NCBI GenBank assembly: GCA_907164885.2
Contig: OU015499.1
Location: forward strand, 159,176,989-159,240,988
DNA from: Dolomedes plantarius
Lineage: Eukaryota; Arthropoda; Arachnida; Araneae; Dolomedidae
Length of the DNA: 64,000 bases
Direction of reading: 5' to 3'
Below, in pieces: positions 1-14,190 of this stretch. Made by a program: the position numbers and the translations under genes. The notes under the pieces are model-generated. The model was not told the origin of the DNA. It saw only the letters and a list, made by a program, of their open reading frames with translations, and did not search any database. The first letter of the stretch is position 1. Each line of letters opens with the position of its first letter.

Positions 1-82
1 TTAAAAACCTCTTAAATCCGGAAAATTCCCAAATCCGGAATTGCCGTGTCCTGAACGATTCCGGATTTGGGAGGTTGTACTG
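1..82. mobile_element. Right end of a pogo/Tigger-like element, cut by the window edge
   Basis: The stretch ends in the complement of CAGTACAACCTCCCAAATCC and is followed by TA (83-84), the expected target duplication. It contains repeated CCGGA/TCCGGA blocks around 18-66. Pogo/Tigger elements commonly start CAGTR with such CCGGA-containing repeats. Only the terminal part lies in the window, so the family call rests on the end alone. Confidence 0.55.
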
Positions 83-84
83 TA

Positions 85-2190
85 TTATCCTTTAAATAAT
101 CTTTGAACTTGTTGTTGATAATAATAAAAGTATTACTATAAATCTAAAAAAGCTAAGAGATAAAATTAAAAACTAAGAATAATTAGAATTAGATTGATTA
201 TCTTGAACTACCTTTCTACTGGATAATAAAATAAATAAAATGATAGTGTGATTCAGAGAATATTGGAAAACCAATTTGTTCTTACAGTATAATGTAATAT
301 CATAACATTCTTCATTTTTTGTATCAAGTCAAATGATTTCCTAATAGACTGGAAATATCTAGGTCAGAACTCTACAATACAGTTCACCGCTACATGAAAT
401 CAGATGAAGATTAAGCTATACCTATTATAGCACTTCTTGGTTAGAGAAAATCACACCATCCTCCTCATAAACAATGAGATAAAAAAAAAGCAATAAATCA
501 TTTTTGATGATAGACTATGAAATATTTTATTCTTCAGTCATAAATGACATATGCAGTGAGAGAAACTGTAAAAGTGTAATACCATAGTTAACAAAAGAGT
601 GATTAAAGAAACATATATACATAGTATACAAAACAGTAATACTCCCACAAATAAATTTTTTTAGGGATAAGTAAATAAAAAACAATCTGCAGTCATATAA
701 AATTCCCTACATGATAAAATTTAAACTGTATAGTTCATATACAAACATGCTTATTGTCTTTTTATAAATTACTTCCCATCAAACTATTTTTTCTTTCCTG
801 GGATATAAAAAAATAATTTTTCTCTATTTTGTACACATAAGCTCTGGTGAGGATAATAGCAAAACATTTACTGTCTTAATTTCCAGCAAATATAACAAAA
901 AGAAAAAGATATTGCCTAACAAACAAGTTATTGTTACTTTCAAAATAAATTCTATGCTAAAATTCTTTCATATGAATCTCATTGGAGTATCAAATATTTA
1001 TACACTGGTATACGGCAGTCAACAATAATGGATTGTTGAGCTTACACCAGAATGCAAAAAATCAGAAAACTCAAAATATCTGGGGTATAGGGTTTCGATT
1101 AGGAGCATTTGGATCTTAAAAAACCCATTTCTTGAGATAGAGAGTTACAATCTATAACATTTGTAATTCGATTACAGAGTACAAGAGAGAGAGAGTATTT
1201 AAAGTAATTTTATTCAAATTTCATTAACTCAGGTTTGTCAAAAAAAATCACTTAAAAGTGTATCAGGAAATATAAAAGGGGTAAATTGAGGTGCAAAAAT
1301 ATGTCATATGACACCATGAATATGCCAATATAAATTTGTATTATTTGAGTTGTGAACACCACTGCATATATACCTATGAATACAAAGAACACATCCTGCC
1401 CATTTTCAATTACAATGCTTAGGACATGTTAGATTTTCAAGGAGGAACTAGACAAAATTCGGATTTATCTGATTTCCCAAGAAATTATTACTTATGTTTT
1501 TTTCCCCCTTGGTTTTGAACATCTTGGAAGCCTCCTGTCAGTGGCAATTCTACATAGAGGCATAATAAGAAGAACCTAGGGCCTTGCGTGTCTGAAAGGT
1601 ATGAAAGTACATATTTACATGGATATTTTTGTTGTGAATTTAAATGACATCTGAGAGTGAAAGAAAAATATTTTATATGCTAATGAATTAAATTTTAATA
1701 TGAATTCCTCATTTTAGCAGTAGCATGGTATGATATCTTGGCAAAAATTAACTTCATAAGTAAGCTATGACAAAGAGAATACATGGAGCTGCTTTCCGCT
1801 ATAAAACACGTCATACAGTTTATCACTTGGATAGCAGAGTGCAGAAACAGTGAGATGGTGTCCGCAATGATCACAGCAAATGAAATTGCTGAAATACTTA
1901 ATGTTTTAAAAGAATTTAAGGAAATTCAGAGGAGGAAGAAATAAAACTTTTTTTCGGTACAAAATACCAGATGACAGGAGTGAAAATTCAACAGACATAT
2001 TCAAAACAGAGTATTTTTAAATGATTATTGACATTTCACAGGGCTGTACTTCAATGTTTTTAGCTGAAGAAATAGGAATAAAATTTTAGGTTTATTCATG
2101 ACATAAATCAGTTAAATAAAAAAACCTGAAGAAATTCCCCATAGTTGCCAGCAACTTCAAGAAGTTTTTACTGTGTGAATTGAGGGAAAA
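85..2190. other. AT-rich stretch with no recognisable gene
   Basis: No reading frame here resembles a known protein and no terminal repeats were found. Around 1780-1930 a weak plus-strand frame leads towards the hAT remnant downstream and may be its decayed upstream part, but stops prevent a firm call. Confidence 0.5.
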
Positions 2191-2556
2191 TTGTACTCTG
2201 TTATACTAGCAGAACAACTTTACCAAGAACTGAAGATGTTTAGAAGAACTATACCTAAAGACTTAAAAGTTTGTGCCATTCTAAAGTGCATGATTGAGAA
2301 CAGTATTGACCATGTTTATCCAAAAATCTACGTGGTTATAATTATTTTGAATATTCCAGTATCTGTAGCTAATGCTGAACAATTGTTCTCAAAGTAAATA
2401 AAGACCTATTTGAGAACCACCATGTATGAAATAAGGTTGTCTTTCCTGGCAATATTGTCAATTGAATGATACATTGCTTCAAAATTGGTCTTTTCTACAA
2501 TTATTGATGATTTTAAGGCTGCTAATAGTAGAAAAGTTGTTTAGTAAATTCATTAG
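2191..2556 (+). pseudogene. Decayed hAT transposase C-terminus (dimerisation domain)
   Basis: The frame contains NIPVSVANAEQLFSK, which matches the classic hAT C-terminal dimerisation motif (PVSVASAERxFSKLK). After an in-frame TAA at 2395-2397 the same frame continues with IKTYLRTTM and a tail resembling the end of ZMYM/TTF-type hAT transposases. Only the last ~110 residues are visible. No zinc finger, catalytic region or terminal repeats can be tied to it. It is a fossil with at least two in-frame stops. Confidence 0.6.
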
Positions 2557-3054
2557 TTTTCTATACTGTTAAGTTATAAATGTATTGTAATTTTTATTTC
2601 ATAAAAATAAATTTATACTAGAATAAGTATTCTATTGTATAATCATTATCTAACTAAATCATGGCACAACAGTCCCAAAGTGGACTAAGGCCTGTGGTGC
2701 CCATTTTTGCTTTGGCTTGGGGTGCCATACAGCATACATCTCGGTCAGGTAGTACGAATATTGTACTTCAGACATCTTTTCTAAGAACAGACTCATTGTA
2801 TTCAAAGTACAAAGAAATGTGGTGGCTAGGTCATAAAGATTTTCAGGTTAAAAAGTTATTGCTTATTTTTGTAGCAAGTAAAGAACAATTGTCTTCCCCC
2901 ACATTTTCACTGCTAAGCAAGTGAAACATATTTACACACCTTGCAGTGTAATGGTGCTTTTGTACAGAAGAAATTTAAAAATCAAAAGGAGAAAATACGA
3001 AAATTGGCACATGGGAATTAAATCTAAACACAACACCATGAATATGGTTATGCA

Positions 3055-4075
3055 GGATCTCTTGTGAAAAGAGGCCTGCGAATTTTAAAAGTTTTTGAAA
3101 AACTCCTTTAAATAGTTGAATGGTTTAATAGAGCTAAATACCTACTGAAATTTCACTTATCAAAAGATGATTCAGTGAGATAGCATGCAAAGTGAAAGAT
3201 ACAAAATACCCACAATTTTTCTGATGAAAAGATTTACATGTCTAAATCAATACAACAGATTTTGGCAACTAGTCAACTGTTCTCTTTATAAAATTTTAAG
3301 GAGTCTGTGATACCAAACTCATAACAGTCCACTACAGAATTAAAACGCCATGAGTAATCATAAGACAGCCTTAGGAATACTATGCATAAAAGGATAGAAA
3401 ATATGTACAGAATTAATTATCAAAGGCAGAGTTGCTTTGATCCAATTGGACTCGGATTAGATATAACTGGATCTGAGCTAGCACTGAGCCAAACAGGAAT
3501 ATATATTAAAAATACGTTTGAAACGAAGAAATGTGATCAATTAGAAACCTTCTAGAAAGCCTGATAAAGGATAGCCACTCAGGTATTGATCAAGTCTTAG
3601 TTGGAGCCACGAAGCTTGCAACTTATTTAGTAGTCACTCCCGAATTTCGAGAAACACATTTACAAAAATGAAAAAGGGTATTCAATTTTGTGTATGTGGA
3701 TGAACCAATACATAACTGGAAAGAAAGGTTTTAGGTGTATTGTTTTTAATAAATACGTAGAAAGCTAAACAGGCTAGGGAAGTTTATTCTAGACAATTCC
3801 ACACAACAAACATAAAAAATATGCATCGGAACTAGAAATTGTTTTGAGAGATGGAAAAATAATTCAGAATTATGACCAAATGATGTCTATAAAAGATGTA
3901 GACATAGAAGAAATGGAAGTATTAAAACCTATTATTTTGGGAACCCTATAAAAATTCTACAATTGCTACAAATAACAGCCACTGGCTTTTGAAATGTATG
4001 TATATATATATATTTTTAAGGATAATTTTAACCACTCATATAACTATAGAATTGGGAAAACTAAGGTTTTCTACA
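3055..4075 (+). repeat. Dispersed repeat, copy A (inverted relative to 37300-37800)
   Basis: Segments at about 3055-3185 and 3760-4000 match, in reverse orientation, segments between about 37380 and 37800. Examples are CTTGTGAAAAGAGGCC, AAAACTCCTTTAAAT and AGAAATGGAAGTATT. The spacing differs between copies, so each has its own indels. No intact coding frame remains; a weak resemblance to the C-terminal part of an arthropod multicopy protein family was considered but is not secure. Confidence 0.5.
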
Positions 4076-5399
4076 TAAATATCAATTAAAACATACCTGA
4101 AGTCAACAATATTACAGGAGAGACTCAATAGTCTTGCAATACTGTGTATAGAACATGTAGAAACTAAGAAATAAAAATTAAGTGAATTTCCAAATGCTTC
4201 CAAATAAAAAATCTAGCAAAATTTGATTGAAAATAATATTGATCTGTATATAAAATATATGTATTCTAGCTATTTCTTAGTTTTCTTTTCTTATAAATGT
4301 ACATAAACAAGGAAATATCACCACCTTCCTAATTTTTCTCTTTCATACTTCACATGAAATGTTTTTTCTTTTACTGTATATTAGAATTTTAGAGGACCCC
4401 GCCAAAATTTCTGCAATTGGGCTCCACTATGACTAAAGTTAGCCTTGATCAAAATCATGAATGACAAGAACTCCGATTTGAAATTTTCTAGGTCCAGCAA
4501 AGTAATTTATTCTTATACTCTGCTACCTTCATATATTGAGATAATGTAGAAATTTAAAAAATTTTAAATTTAAAAATGTAGTAGTCGCATAAAATCTTAA
4601 AAAAAAAATTTTTTTTAAAGATTTCTATAATGTTTAAAACAAAGTTATTAGTAACTAACTGTCAATGAAACAAACATTGAGCAATAAACTTCAAGATGAA
4701 ATGCTAAGCTATCAAAATGACTGCAAAAAAAAAAAAAGAAAAATCTTCTGCTACATCCTCGATTTTTATTGAGATATTATTTAAAAATAGTTTTCATAAA
4801 AGAACTTATACAGAATGTTTAAGCAAATTTCCCTCATGCAAAATGAAAACTTTGCAGCCTATATTTTCACATTTGGGACAAAGTTATCTTTTACATAAAT
4901 GGTTTAATATAAAATCCTTTAATGCCTTTTTTAATTTTTCCATCTAGAAATATAATTCATTTCATGCATATTCCATCACAGCATAGTTATACAACACATT
5001 TCTGGGGCAGTGAAAAAAATAAAGAGCAACAGAATTTTCAAAAATATATATTTGACACTTTTACTACAGTTACTTTCTATTCATTAAATACTTTTTATTC
5101 CTAGGAGGGGATAGGATACATAAATCCTAATAAAAGAAACATCAATTTGGCTAACATTGATCTTAAGGATCAAAAATAAATATATTAAAATATTACCCTA
5201 GACATAAACTGCAAGAACACAGTTATAAATTTTACCAGTACAAAATAATCTATTCAGCATAAAGAATATGCACATAAGAGAGCACAGTTAAAATCCAGAT
5301 CTAAACTGACCCAAGTATAATTTTTACAATAAAAAAAAATTTAAAGACCATATCAAAGATGTCATAAATATCAGTTTAAACAAATTTTATAAATCTTGA
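4076..5399. other. AT-rich stretch, nothing recognised
   Basis: Short open frames at 4717-4947 and 4922-5104 have low-complexity, AT-driven composition and no motif. No terminal repeats or RNA gene signals were seen. Confidence 0.5.
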
Positions 5400-8300
5400 A
5401 ATGTTTGTTCGGAAGAAATCTTTAGAATGCATGGTGTAGAGAGAATTAAACATTTTTATATAAAACATATTAATTGCATAGAGTTATAAAATGTTAAATA
5501 ATATATTTCTGCCTTAATAAGAATTTCAATTTTAAATATCAAGTATTACTTTTAAATCATTGTCTTTGAAATACATTGATTTAAAACTTTAAAGAAGCAT
5601 ATTATAATGAATGATGTATCTAAAATTATGAATATTTAGAAGTATTGCATTTAATGGTGTTGCAGTTAACTTTGTTGCAATGAAAGATGGGCATGAATGT
5701 TATTTATGAAATCTGGTCATCAAAAATGCTAATACTGAATGAATATAAAATCAAATAACATAATATAAAAAATAGTTTCAAATGCCAATTATAAATAAAA
5801 AGTTCTAATTTTGAACCAATTCATAATTAATGTGGAAAATTTGATTATTATAGATTTATCTATAAGTTTTGCATGAAATTAACAGTGCATATCAATTTCA
5901 TTGTAATTTTTAAATATTTAAAGCACATAAATGATGGTTTGTTGACTTCAATAAGACTGGATTTTTAACAATTTTAATATATTTTAAACATGGAATGAAA
6001 TTAAAAACCACCAAACACATGAATAGTAGCGAAAATGCTGAATGTTTTTATAGCCTTGAATTTGGTGATTACATAAGTGGATCCTTTATTTATGTTCTGC
6101 TAAAATTGGGTTGTAATCTTTATAATAAATGTTTCATTATTCAGTAAAATGGCTTAATACTCTATAATTCTTATCTAGCTAAACTTCATGCTTACATCAC
6201 CAAATGTCAAGGATTATATCTCAGAAATGTCACTTGGTTTTTTTTTTCAGTTTTAACAAATCGAATCTGAATGACGATCATTTAGATGTTTTTAGCCAAT
6301 GACATTTCAAATTACCTTCGGATAACAAATTGGAAGTTCAGTGAATGAAAAATCTTCTGAATTCTTATTAAAACATTTTTATTTTCTTTCTTTTCAAGGG
6401 ATACAATCAGGAAGATCAAAGCCTACAATTGGTTAGGTACAGATTTCTCAGACGCACCGAGTTGAAAGCTTGGCGATTTTGTGTATGGCGTGGTAACCAT
6501 GCGATTTTGGCAAAATTTTTTGGTTGCCAAGCTGAGGCGATTAAGGCGCCAACGTTGTGGCTCCTGTAAATTCGTGACGTATTTATCATGTGATTATTTC
6601 GTGACGGATGTATGACGTGCATTTGACACGTGATTTATTTTGACGAATTAAAAGATTCTTCTTATGTTGAACAATTTTGAATGCGGTGTGTGAGTTTTTA
6701 AAATAATGGTGGATTATAAAGTTAAGTTTAAATTTTGTGCATTATTTGGTGTTATATGTGTTTTTTTTGGTGTTATGTTCATTTATTGAGTGCAATGGCT
6801 TCTAAGTTGCCATTGAGTGCACGAGGTTGTTGTTTAAGCTGGATTTTATTGAAAACAGGTATGTAATAGGTTTTGTATGGAGAATTGCCATTTACGCCTA
6901 CGAATTCGTATGGCCAGCGTAAGCTTTGTTTCACTGACCGCTACAGCCACCGGAAGCTTTGTGGTACTGTACTACAGCCAGCGGTGCGTAGCAATGCCAG
7001 CGGCAGCGGCTTTTCTGTAATGTTTTTGGACTGACGCGGAACGTAGCGAAGCGGAGTGTAGCGAGGGTATCTGAGCGAAGCGAAGATCCCGTGTGCGCTT
7101 ACGAGTTTCGTAAAGCCAGCGGTAAGTTTGTTTTCCAACTTATTTGTTGTTTCTTAGTCGCCATTGATGTTTTTGTTTACATTTCGCACTTTAACATGTC
7201 TGCGGAGTAGGGAAAAGTTGGCGTCAAAAACATTTGACGCCAACTTTTTGTCAAGTTGGTGCCAAAATGTGTTGACGCCATCTTTCCGCCAAGTTGGCGT
7301 CAAAAAGTTTTGGCGCCAACTTGTCGCCAAGCCCGGTGCGTCTGAGAAATCTGTTCCCTTGGTTATTCATACCTGAATTATTACTTTTATAAATTGAATT
7401 TTATACTTTGGAAATATTTTAAATTTAAATTTTTCTTTTAAAAATTAGTCTGTAATACTATTTTCATAATTTTTTTCATTCTTTTATATATGCTGAAATT
7501 ATCTTGCTACAAACTTTTAAATTTTATGTACTATATTTACTTTTTTACAAAGTTTGTATTTTTATGTATCTATCTTGAAGTAATTTCCACACTATCCTAG
7601 GACATATTTTTAAAAAAAAATTTAAGTTTTGACCTACTTTTAGAAACCGACTGATATATTTTGTACACTTTGGAAATATTTGGGTTATTTTAATTATATA
7701 TGCCAGATAAATGTTGTAATCAATATTTTTTCATTTAAATATTCTAATGTTGTTTATTAGCTGCTTATTGTTGAATTTTCATAAAAAGTGTCTATTGTCA
7801 GGCTAAAAGTTTTAAAAGAGTAGGAAATAGTATTTTCCTGAATGAGAACTCACCTTGGTGGAGTGTGACAACTTCCCGCCTGACGGCACAGAATATGGAT
7901 ATGTTCCCTGTATATTTTATCTTTTTCCGCAATTATTAACAATTCAAAAACTTTTGTATAGCTCATAAATAAGAAAATTGCTAAACACGGTATGTCTGAC
8001 TTGTATGATGATATATTTATACATTTTAGAAAAAAATTGTAAATCAAATTATCAGGGCAAGATTTAGAAGACTTTTGAAATTGATGAGCGTATATTTTAA
8101 TAGCACACCAACATCGACCGGAAAGTAATAATATACTAATTTGCTGAAAATAACATACTATGGCTGAACATGCAGTACCTAACGATTTAATAGGTATACG
8201 TATTGTATAAACATTTAGCTTCACTGAAAAAAAAAAATAGCGTAAAATGTAAAAATCATATACATCATTTTCAACATCTTAACAAAATAGTTCTGTCATA

Positions 8301-8490
8301 CAATAAAGAAATTATAACGTAAAAATTAAACTTACTTGAACACTGTTTATTTTTCTTGCACCTGGATCAATGTTATTTCAGTTCATGATCCATTCTAAAA
8401 GGTGGCAAATTTTGTCCCGAACGGTTTTTTTTTTTTAATAATTTAGATTACAGAGAATTGAACACAATAAGCAAAATCATGAAGGTATAA
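5400..8490 (+). repeat. Dispersed repeat, copy 1, interrupted at 6161-8288
   Basis: Positions 5400-6160 align with 35470-36310, and 8289-8490 continue the same repeat, aligning with 36318-36510. Shared blocks include AATATCAAGTATTACTTTTA, ACATTGATTTAAAACTTTAA and TTCTGTCATACAATA. In the other copy these two parts are contiguous, so about 2.13 kb at 6161-8288 is extra here. No coding content was recognised in the repeat itself. Confidence 0.75.
6436..7358. mobile_element. Non-autonomous TIR element, 923 bp, with 7-bp direct repeats
   Basis: Inverted termini at 6436-6458 and 7335-7358 share CAGATTTCTCAGACGCACC. The element is flanked by TTGGTTA at 6429-6435 and 7359-7365, a plausible 7-bp target duplication; one terminal base is ambiguous. 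Its right third (7218-7332) holds nested inverted repeats built on GTTGGCGTCAAAAA and its complement. Its middle (6930-7110) is GC-richer, with repeated GCGAAG-type words. No transposase frame is present. A 7-8 bp duplication fits hAT- or P-like groups; the superfamily is undetermined. Confidence 0.7.
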
Positions 8491-8776
8491 CATTTGTAGC
8501 TGCATGGCAAATAGGCAAATGACAACATAAACAGCTAACGTAAGCGACACCGTTGCCACTTGTGAAAATGAATATATTACCGAAGTGTAACGTCGTAAAG
8601 GCAATGTTAGGACCAGAGAGGAAAAAAATTAATATGTTTTAAACTAAACAATATTATATCTCTGCACGTCCTAAAATCTAAAATGCAGCAAAACTTACCC
8701 TAGCACAAATTTTTGAGGAATGCGATTTGGTACGGGATAAGTGCAGAAGATGTTTTAAAATTTCATTCCTCTGGAC

Positions 8777-10088
8777 CAGCTGTCGTCACAGGCGGACCGC
8801 GGTCCGTATCCGGACCACGGAAGGTCGAAACTTGGACCGCCAAATATTGTTAAATAACTTACCTACTTATTCAATTTAATTAATATTTTTATATAACTCG
8901 TTTTAGTAGGTAGATACATAGCTGTTGCTATGCTGTACTGTCTAGCACAAGAGAGTGCGTTGGAGTGCGAGGGTGTGGGCCGGACGGAGCTTACAGGTCG
9001 GCATGTTCCGACATGTCGTAAGTAATTAGGTAGTTGAGTTGCGATCTTGTGAGGAGCATTCGTTCATTTATGTTATAATTTGTCGTGTACTAAAACGTTT
9101 CGTACCTACATCAATATGGATCCTAAAAAGCGAAAAAATGACAGTGAAAATAGAAAGTTTCTGACTGAGAGGACTGAACAATGTTGTTTTACGCTGCCTG
9201 ATAGGCCCAAACCGGTTCCAGTTTGCTTCATATACAACAATTCTGTCGCTATTGTTAAAAGTGCCAATTTAAAGCGATACTATGAAACAACATATCAGCA
9301 GTTCCACAAAAACTTTCCTCTTGGCAGTGAAGCTCGTAAAGAAAAACTCCGAGCATATCCAACTTCTAACAAAAACAGCACGGCCTTACTAGTTGAGCGA
9401 GCAAGAAAAATCCGCAGAAGCAGCATTGCGTGTGTGCTGGACGCTTAATAAACATCGGAAGCCATTTTCAAACTGAGATAGTAAAAGAATGCATGTTGGA
9501 AGTGGACACGGCACTTTTTGAAGAGAAAACGGATATTGTCACCGTAATTCAAGGTATTCCATTGTCGGTAAGAAGTAATAAACGAAGAACCGAAATTTTA
9601 GCTGCTGACAACAAAAGTAGTTTGCTCGAACTTCTGCAGAAGACACCTTGCTACGTCATTGCACTTGATGAATCGAGTGACATTGTTGATGATGAAAAAT
9701 GTATATTTTCGTGAGATTTTTTGACATTAAAAGTAAAGCATTCAGGGAAGAATTGCGGGCAATATTGCCGTGTAAAGATAAAACCCGCGGAGAAGATTTA
9801 TTCAAGACTTTTGATGAATTCATAACAAAATCAAATATTAGTTATGATAAAATGGTGTCCCTTTCAAGTGACGGGGCCCCAGCGATGTTTGGCAAAGAAA
9901 AAGAATTAGTAAAGAGAATAAGGGATGCAAGAGAATCAGGAATAAGAATGCAGGCCTAATATCTTCTCAGCGCATAAATCACCAGGCAGTCCTTTGTGGA
10001 AAACTTAGTGTACCTCTGAAAGAAATAATGAACAGCTTGGTCAAGTTGATCAATTTTAAGAGATCTCGTTCTGCTCTCGAGGTGATGG
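8777..10088 (+). mobile_element. hAT transposon, truncated on the right
   Basis: The left end starts CAGCTGTCGTCACAGG followed by a GGACCGCGGTCC palindrome, a hAT-style terminus. A hAT transposase frame follows at 9116. The transposase similarity stops near 10085, where the sequence changes to unrelated AT-rich DNA. No matching right terminus was found, so the element lacks its 3' half. Confidence 0.6.
9116..10088 (+). pseudogene. Broken hAT transposase (GTF2IRD2/ZBED-like), N-terminal half
   Basis: Three overlapping frames give an N-terminus starting MDPKKRKN, then YYETTYQQFHKNFPLGSEAR, then YVIALDESSDIVDD, then VSLSSDGAPAMFGKEKE. These are characteristic of the hAT transposases from which the vertebrate GTF2IRD2, FAM200 and ZBED5-type genes derive. 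LDES carries the first catalytic aspartate and SSDGAPAM the second. Frameshifts fall near 9430-9450 and 9700-9715, and a stop near 9957. The C-terminal catalytic region and dimerisation domain are absent. It is non-functional as it stands. Confidence 0.75.
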
Positions 10089-10368
10089 AGGGTGGTATTT
10101 GCGTGTACAGGTGACAGCATTATTCCTTTAAACACCTATTTTTGTATATTGTTACTTGGATTTATCCTGAGCTATTTAGTTTTGTATTTTGTATTGATCT
10201 AGTGTATAGGTATATATTCTGACTTGGTGTAATCATTTTCTTTTTTGTGATCACTTTAATATGTGTTGGTTATAAGGCTTAAATGTATAAATTTACATAG
10301 TGATAGATTAACTGCTTTCTATTTCATTCGTTTTGTCTATTTTATTTGTTATAGTTGGTTATCAACTC
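10089..10368. other. AT-rich stretch between two hAT elements
   Basis: No coding signal was recognised. It ends in ATCAACTC (10361-10368), the left target duplication of the next element. Confidence 0.5.
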
Positions 10369-11223
10369 CAGTGGCGCCGGAAGAGTCAAATATAGAGGGG
10401 GGCAAAGTAAAATAGATTAAAGCTTTTACACCTTTATTATTAAAAATACATATATACGGTTATAAAAAATAAACTTTTATGTTATTTTTCTAATCGGAGA
10501 AAAGTAATGAGAGATTTCTTCTGTTTTGAGAAAATCTATTAATTACTTTTTCAATAAATGTGTCTTTATTTTTACTCACAGATTCTCTGAACGCTAAGCA
10601 TACAGAGACCAGAAAGTCTCTCTCGAGACATGGTTGATCTCAACCAGGTTTTTACCCGTCGGAGCGTACTAAAAGATCTTTCAATTGTTGTTCAAGTGAG
10701 TTGTACAATCGAGTGAAAGATCTTTTAGTACGCTCTATTTGCACCTTCTGTTGTTCAACTGTCCCGTGGGGCACGTTCTGGACGTTACACCTTACAATTC
10801 AAATTTGTAGAGTAGCACTTATGAAATGTCTTAAAGGCCCTATCACACGTCAACGTGTACGCGTTTCAAATACATCGGATTCAAGATTCCCTTTCGCGAT
10901 GCAAAAACATTGTGTAGGGTTGGTTTTGAATCGCAAAAGCAAACGTCTGGCATTGGCGTTTAAACGCACTTGCGTACCTGAAATTGGCGATTAATCGCTC
11001 CTGCGTATATGGAATGACATTTATCGAGTTAACGAGTGTGCGTTAACGTGTAATTGCGTTAACGAGTGTGAGGTTGCAATTTAGTATTCAGTTTTGTTAG
11101 GCTTCATGATTTTAAATGAAAATTCTAATATTTTACGAGCGCTAGCTAGGTAGAAACAAAAAATTCAATTTTCAAGGGGGGGCAAGTGCATTCCCTTGCC
11201 CCCCCCCCCTTCCGGCACCACTG
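10369..11223. mobile_element. hAT MITE, 855 bp, with perfect 8-bp target duplication
   Basis: The termini are CAGTGGCGCCGGAAG (left) and the complement of CAGTGGTGCCGGAAG (right), with runs of G/C just inside. ATCAACTC flanks both sides exactly (10361-10368 and 11224-11231), the 8-bp duplication typical of hAT elements. No transposase is encoded, so it depends on a transposase made elsewhere. Confidence 0.9.
10662..10735. repeat. Perfect 22-bp inverted repeat inside the hAT MITE
   Basis: Positions 10662-10683 begin GAGCGTACTAAAAGATCTTT and 10714-10735 are the exact reverse complement, separated by 30 nt. The DNA or an RNA copy could form a stable hairpin. Confidence 0.9.
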
Positions 11224-11574
11224 ATCAACTCAATAGTTAATTCTGGGCTATATTCTTTTTAAGTTTTCTTTTTCATTTAAAGTGTCTTTTTTGTTGTCAT
11301 TATTGTGTTGTACATTTTAGTTAGATTGTTCAACTTCTTATTTTCTTGCTGTTAGTTTGGCTAAAGGCACGCTTTATAATTAGGGGATGTACCAGACCAC
11401 CGAGAGTGTTGCCATGGCACATAAACATGTTTAATCGGAGAGGGGTGGTCACAACTCCCCCCGGTCACTTAGGTACATCTCCATATTAGTATTCTTTCTG
11501 TGGGATTTTTCTATTGTTCATTCTGCTGCTGTACGGTTTTAGACTTGTTCTTCCTATGTTTTTAAATATCAAAC

Positions 11575-11633
<59 letters not shown>

Positions 11634-11734
11634 CAATAGAATATTCCCCTAATAGTTGCCGTGTTCTGTGTATGCCTCTGTCAAGTAACGCTTCCGGAGC
11701 GACCGCATCACAAATTTATCAGCCTATATTAATC
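11224..11734. other. AT-rich stretch with a (TA)n tract and a partial inverted repeat
   Basis: 11579-11630 is a (TA)n microsatellite. Around 11383-11480 GGATGTACC and GGTACATC form an imperfect inverted repeat enclosing a GGTGGTC/GACCACC pair. The block at 11495-11555 (TGCTGCTGTACGGTTTT) is repeated at about 11768-11815 inside the truncated mariner region. No gene was recognised. Confidence 0.5.
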
Positions 11735-13090
<1,356 letters not shown>

Positions 13091-13263
13091 CCTCGTGGTA
13101 CAGTCTTACCTTTTGCCCAGCCACCAGATGCTGGACTTAATAATGAAGATCCTGGAATTAAAGATTCTTTAGCTCTGCTAATTGGCAAAGAAAATCGATA
13201 AAGAAATTTGTGGTATAATTAAAGATGAAAAAGAGCAGGATAAAGAAATTGGCAGTGCTGTGA

Positions 13264-13551
<288 letters not shown>

Positions 13552-13554
13552 CAT

Positions 13555-14190
13555 ATATTTTTATATTCAAAATAAGTATACGTCTTTGTTTACCTCATAT
13601 TTTCACATAATAAGAAATAAGCAATTGTGTATGTTTCAGTGATCTATCATGGATCTTCTGTTGTCAAAAATTGTAGCACTTAAAAATATGGTATTATGTA
13701 TTAAGGTTATAAGATCATTGCATCTAAAATTGTAACATCAGAAAGAACTAACAAATTATTATCGATATAATTATTCATTTGTAATATGAAAGAAAATATA
13801 CTGTCGTGGAAACATAGAGTAAAGGAGTCGAAACCAAAAGCAAGTGTGAAACCATGTCGCTGTTGACCCTTGCATAAAATAGTTGACTACCAAATGACAC
13901 GGATTTGAGCCTGTTCCCTCAGCCACAAGGATCAACCCCATGCCAGCCGAGAGATTCTGCACCCTTGCCCAATGATCTGGAACGGACGCTAAGAGTTTGA
14001 GCCTTTTTCCTTGACCACAACGATCAACCCCATGCCAGCCGCGAGACTCTGCACCCTTGCACAAGGACCAGGAACTGAGTGGTGACTTCCAGACTGTGTT
14101 TACTGATATTACACGTGGACTGCCAATTATGACGCAACGGATTATTATCCTCATACCTGTGTGTGTTAATGAGTCCGAGGACTGAAACTC
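13555..14190. repeat. Intergenic stretch with a duplicated ~90-bp unit
   Basis: From about 13903 to 14075 a unit containing ATCAACCCCATGCCAGCC and TCTGCACCCTTGC occurs twice in tandem with substitutions. The minus-strand open frame over this area (13771-14154) has no recognisable motif. The rest is AT-rich and unassigned. Confidence 0.6.

Noticed and set aside
2661..2924. 87-aa frame starting MAQQSQSGLRPVV
   Set aside because: No motif, partner exon or similarity that I can recognise; probably chance.
6416..7376. Short open frames on both strands within the TIR element
   Set aside because: They translate the inverted repeats and GC-richer words of a non-autonomous element and show no transposase motif.
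7850..8224. 124-aa minus-strand open frame
   Set aside because: No recognisable motif, AT-driven composition, and it lies in the unassigned part of an insertion; left unannotated as a gene.
13771..14154. 127-aa minus-strand frame
   Set aside because: It covers a duplicated ~90-bp non-coding unit; the peptide repeat just reflects that duplication.
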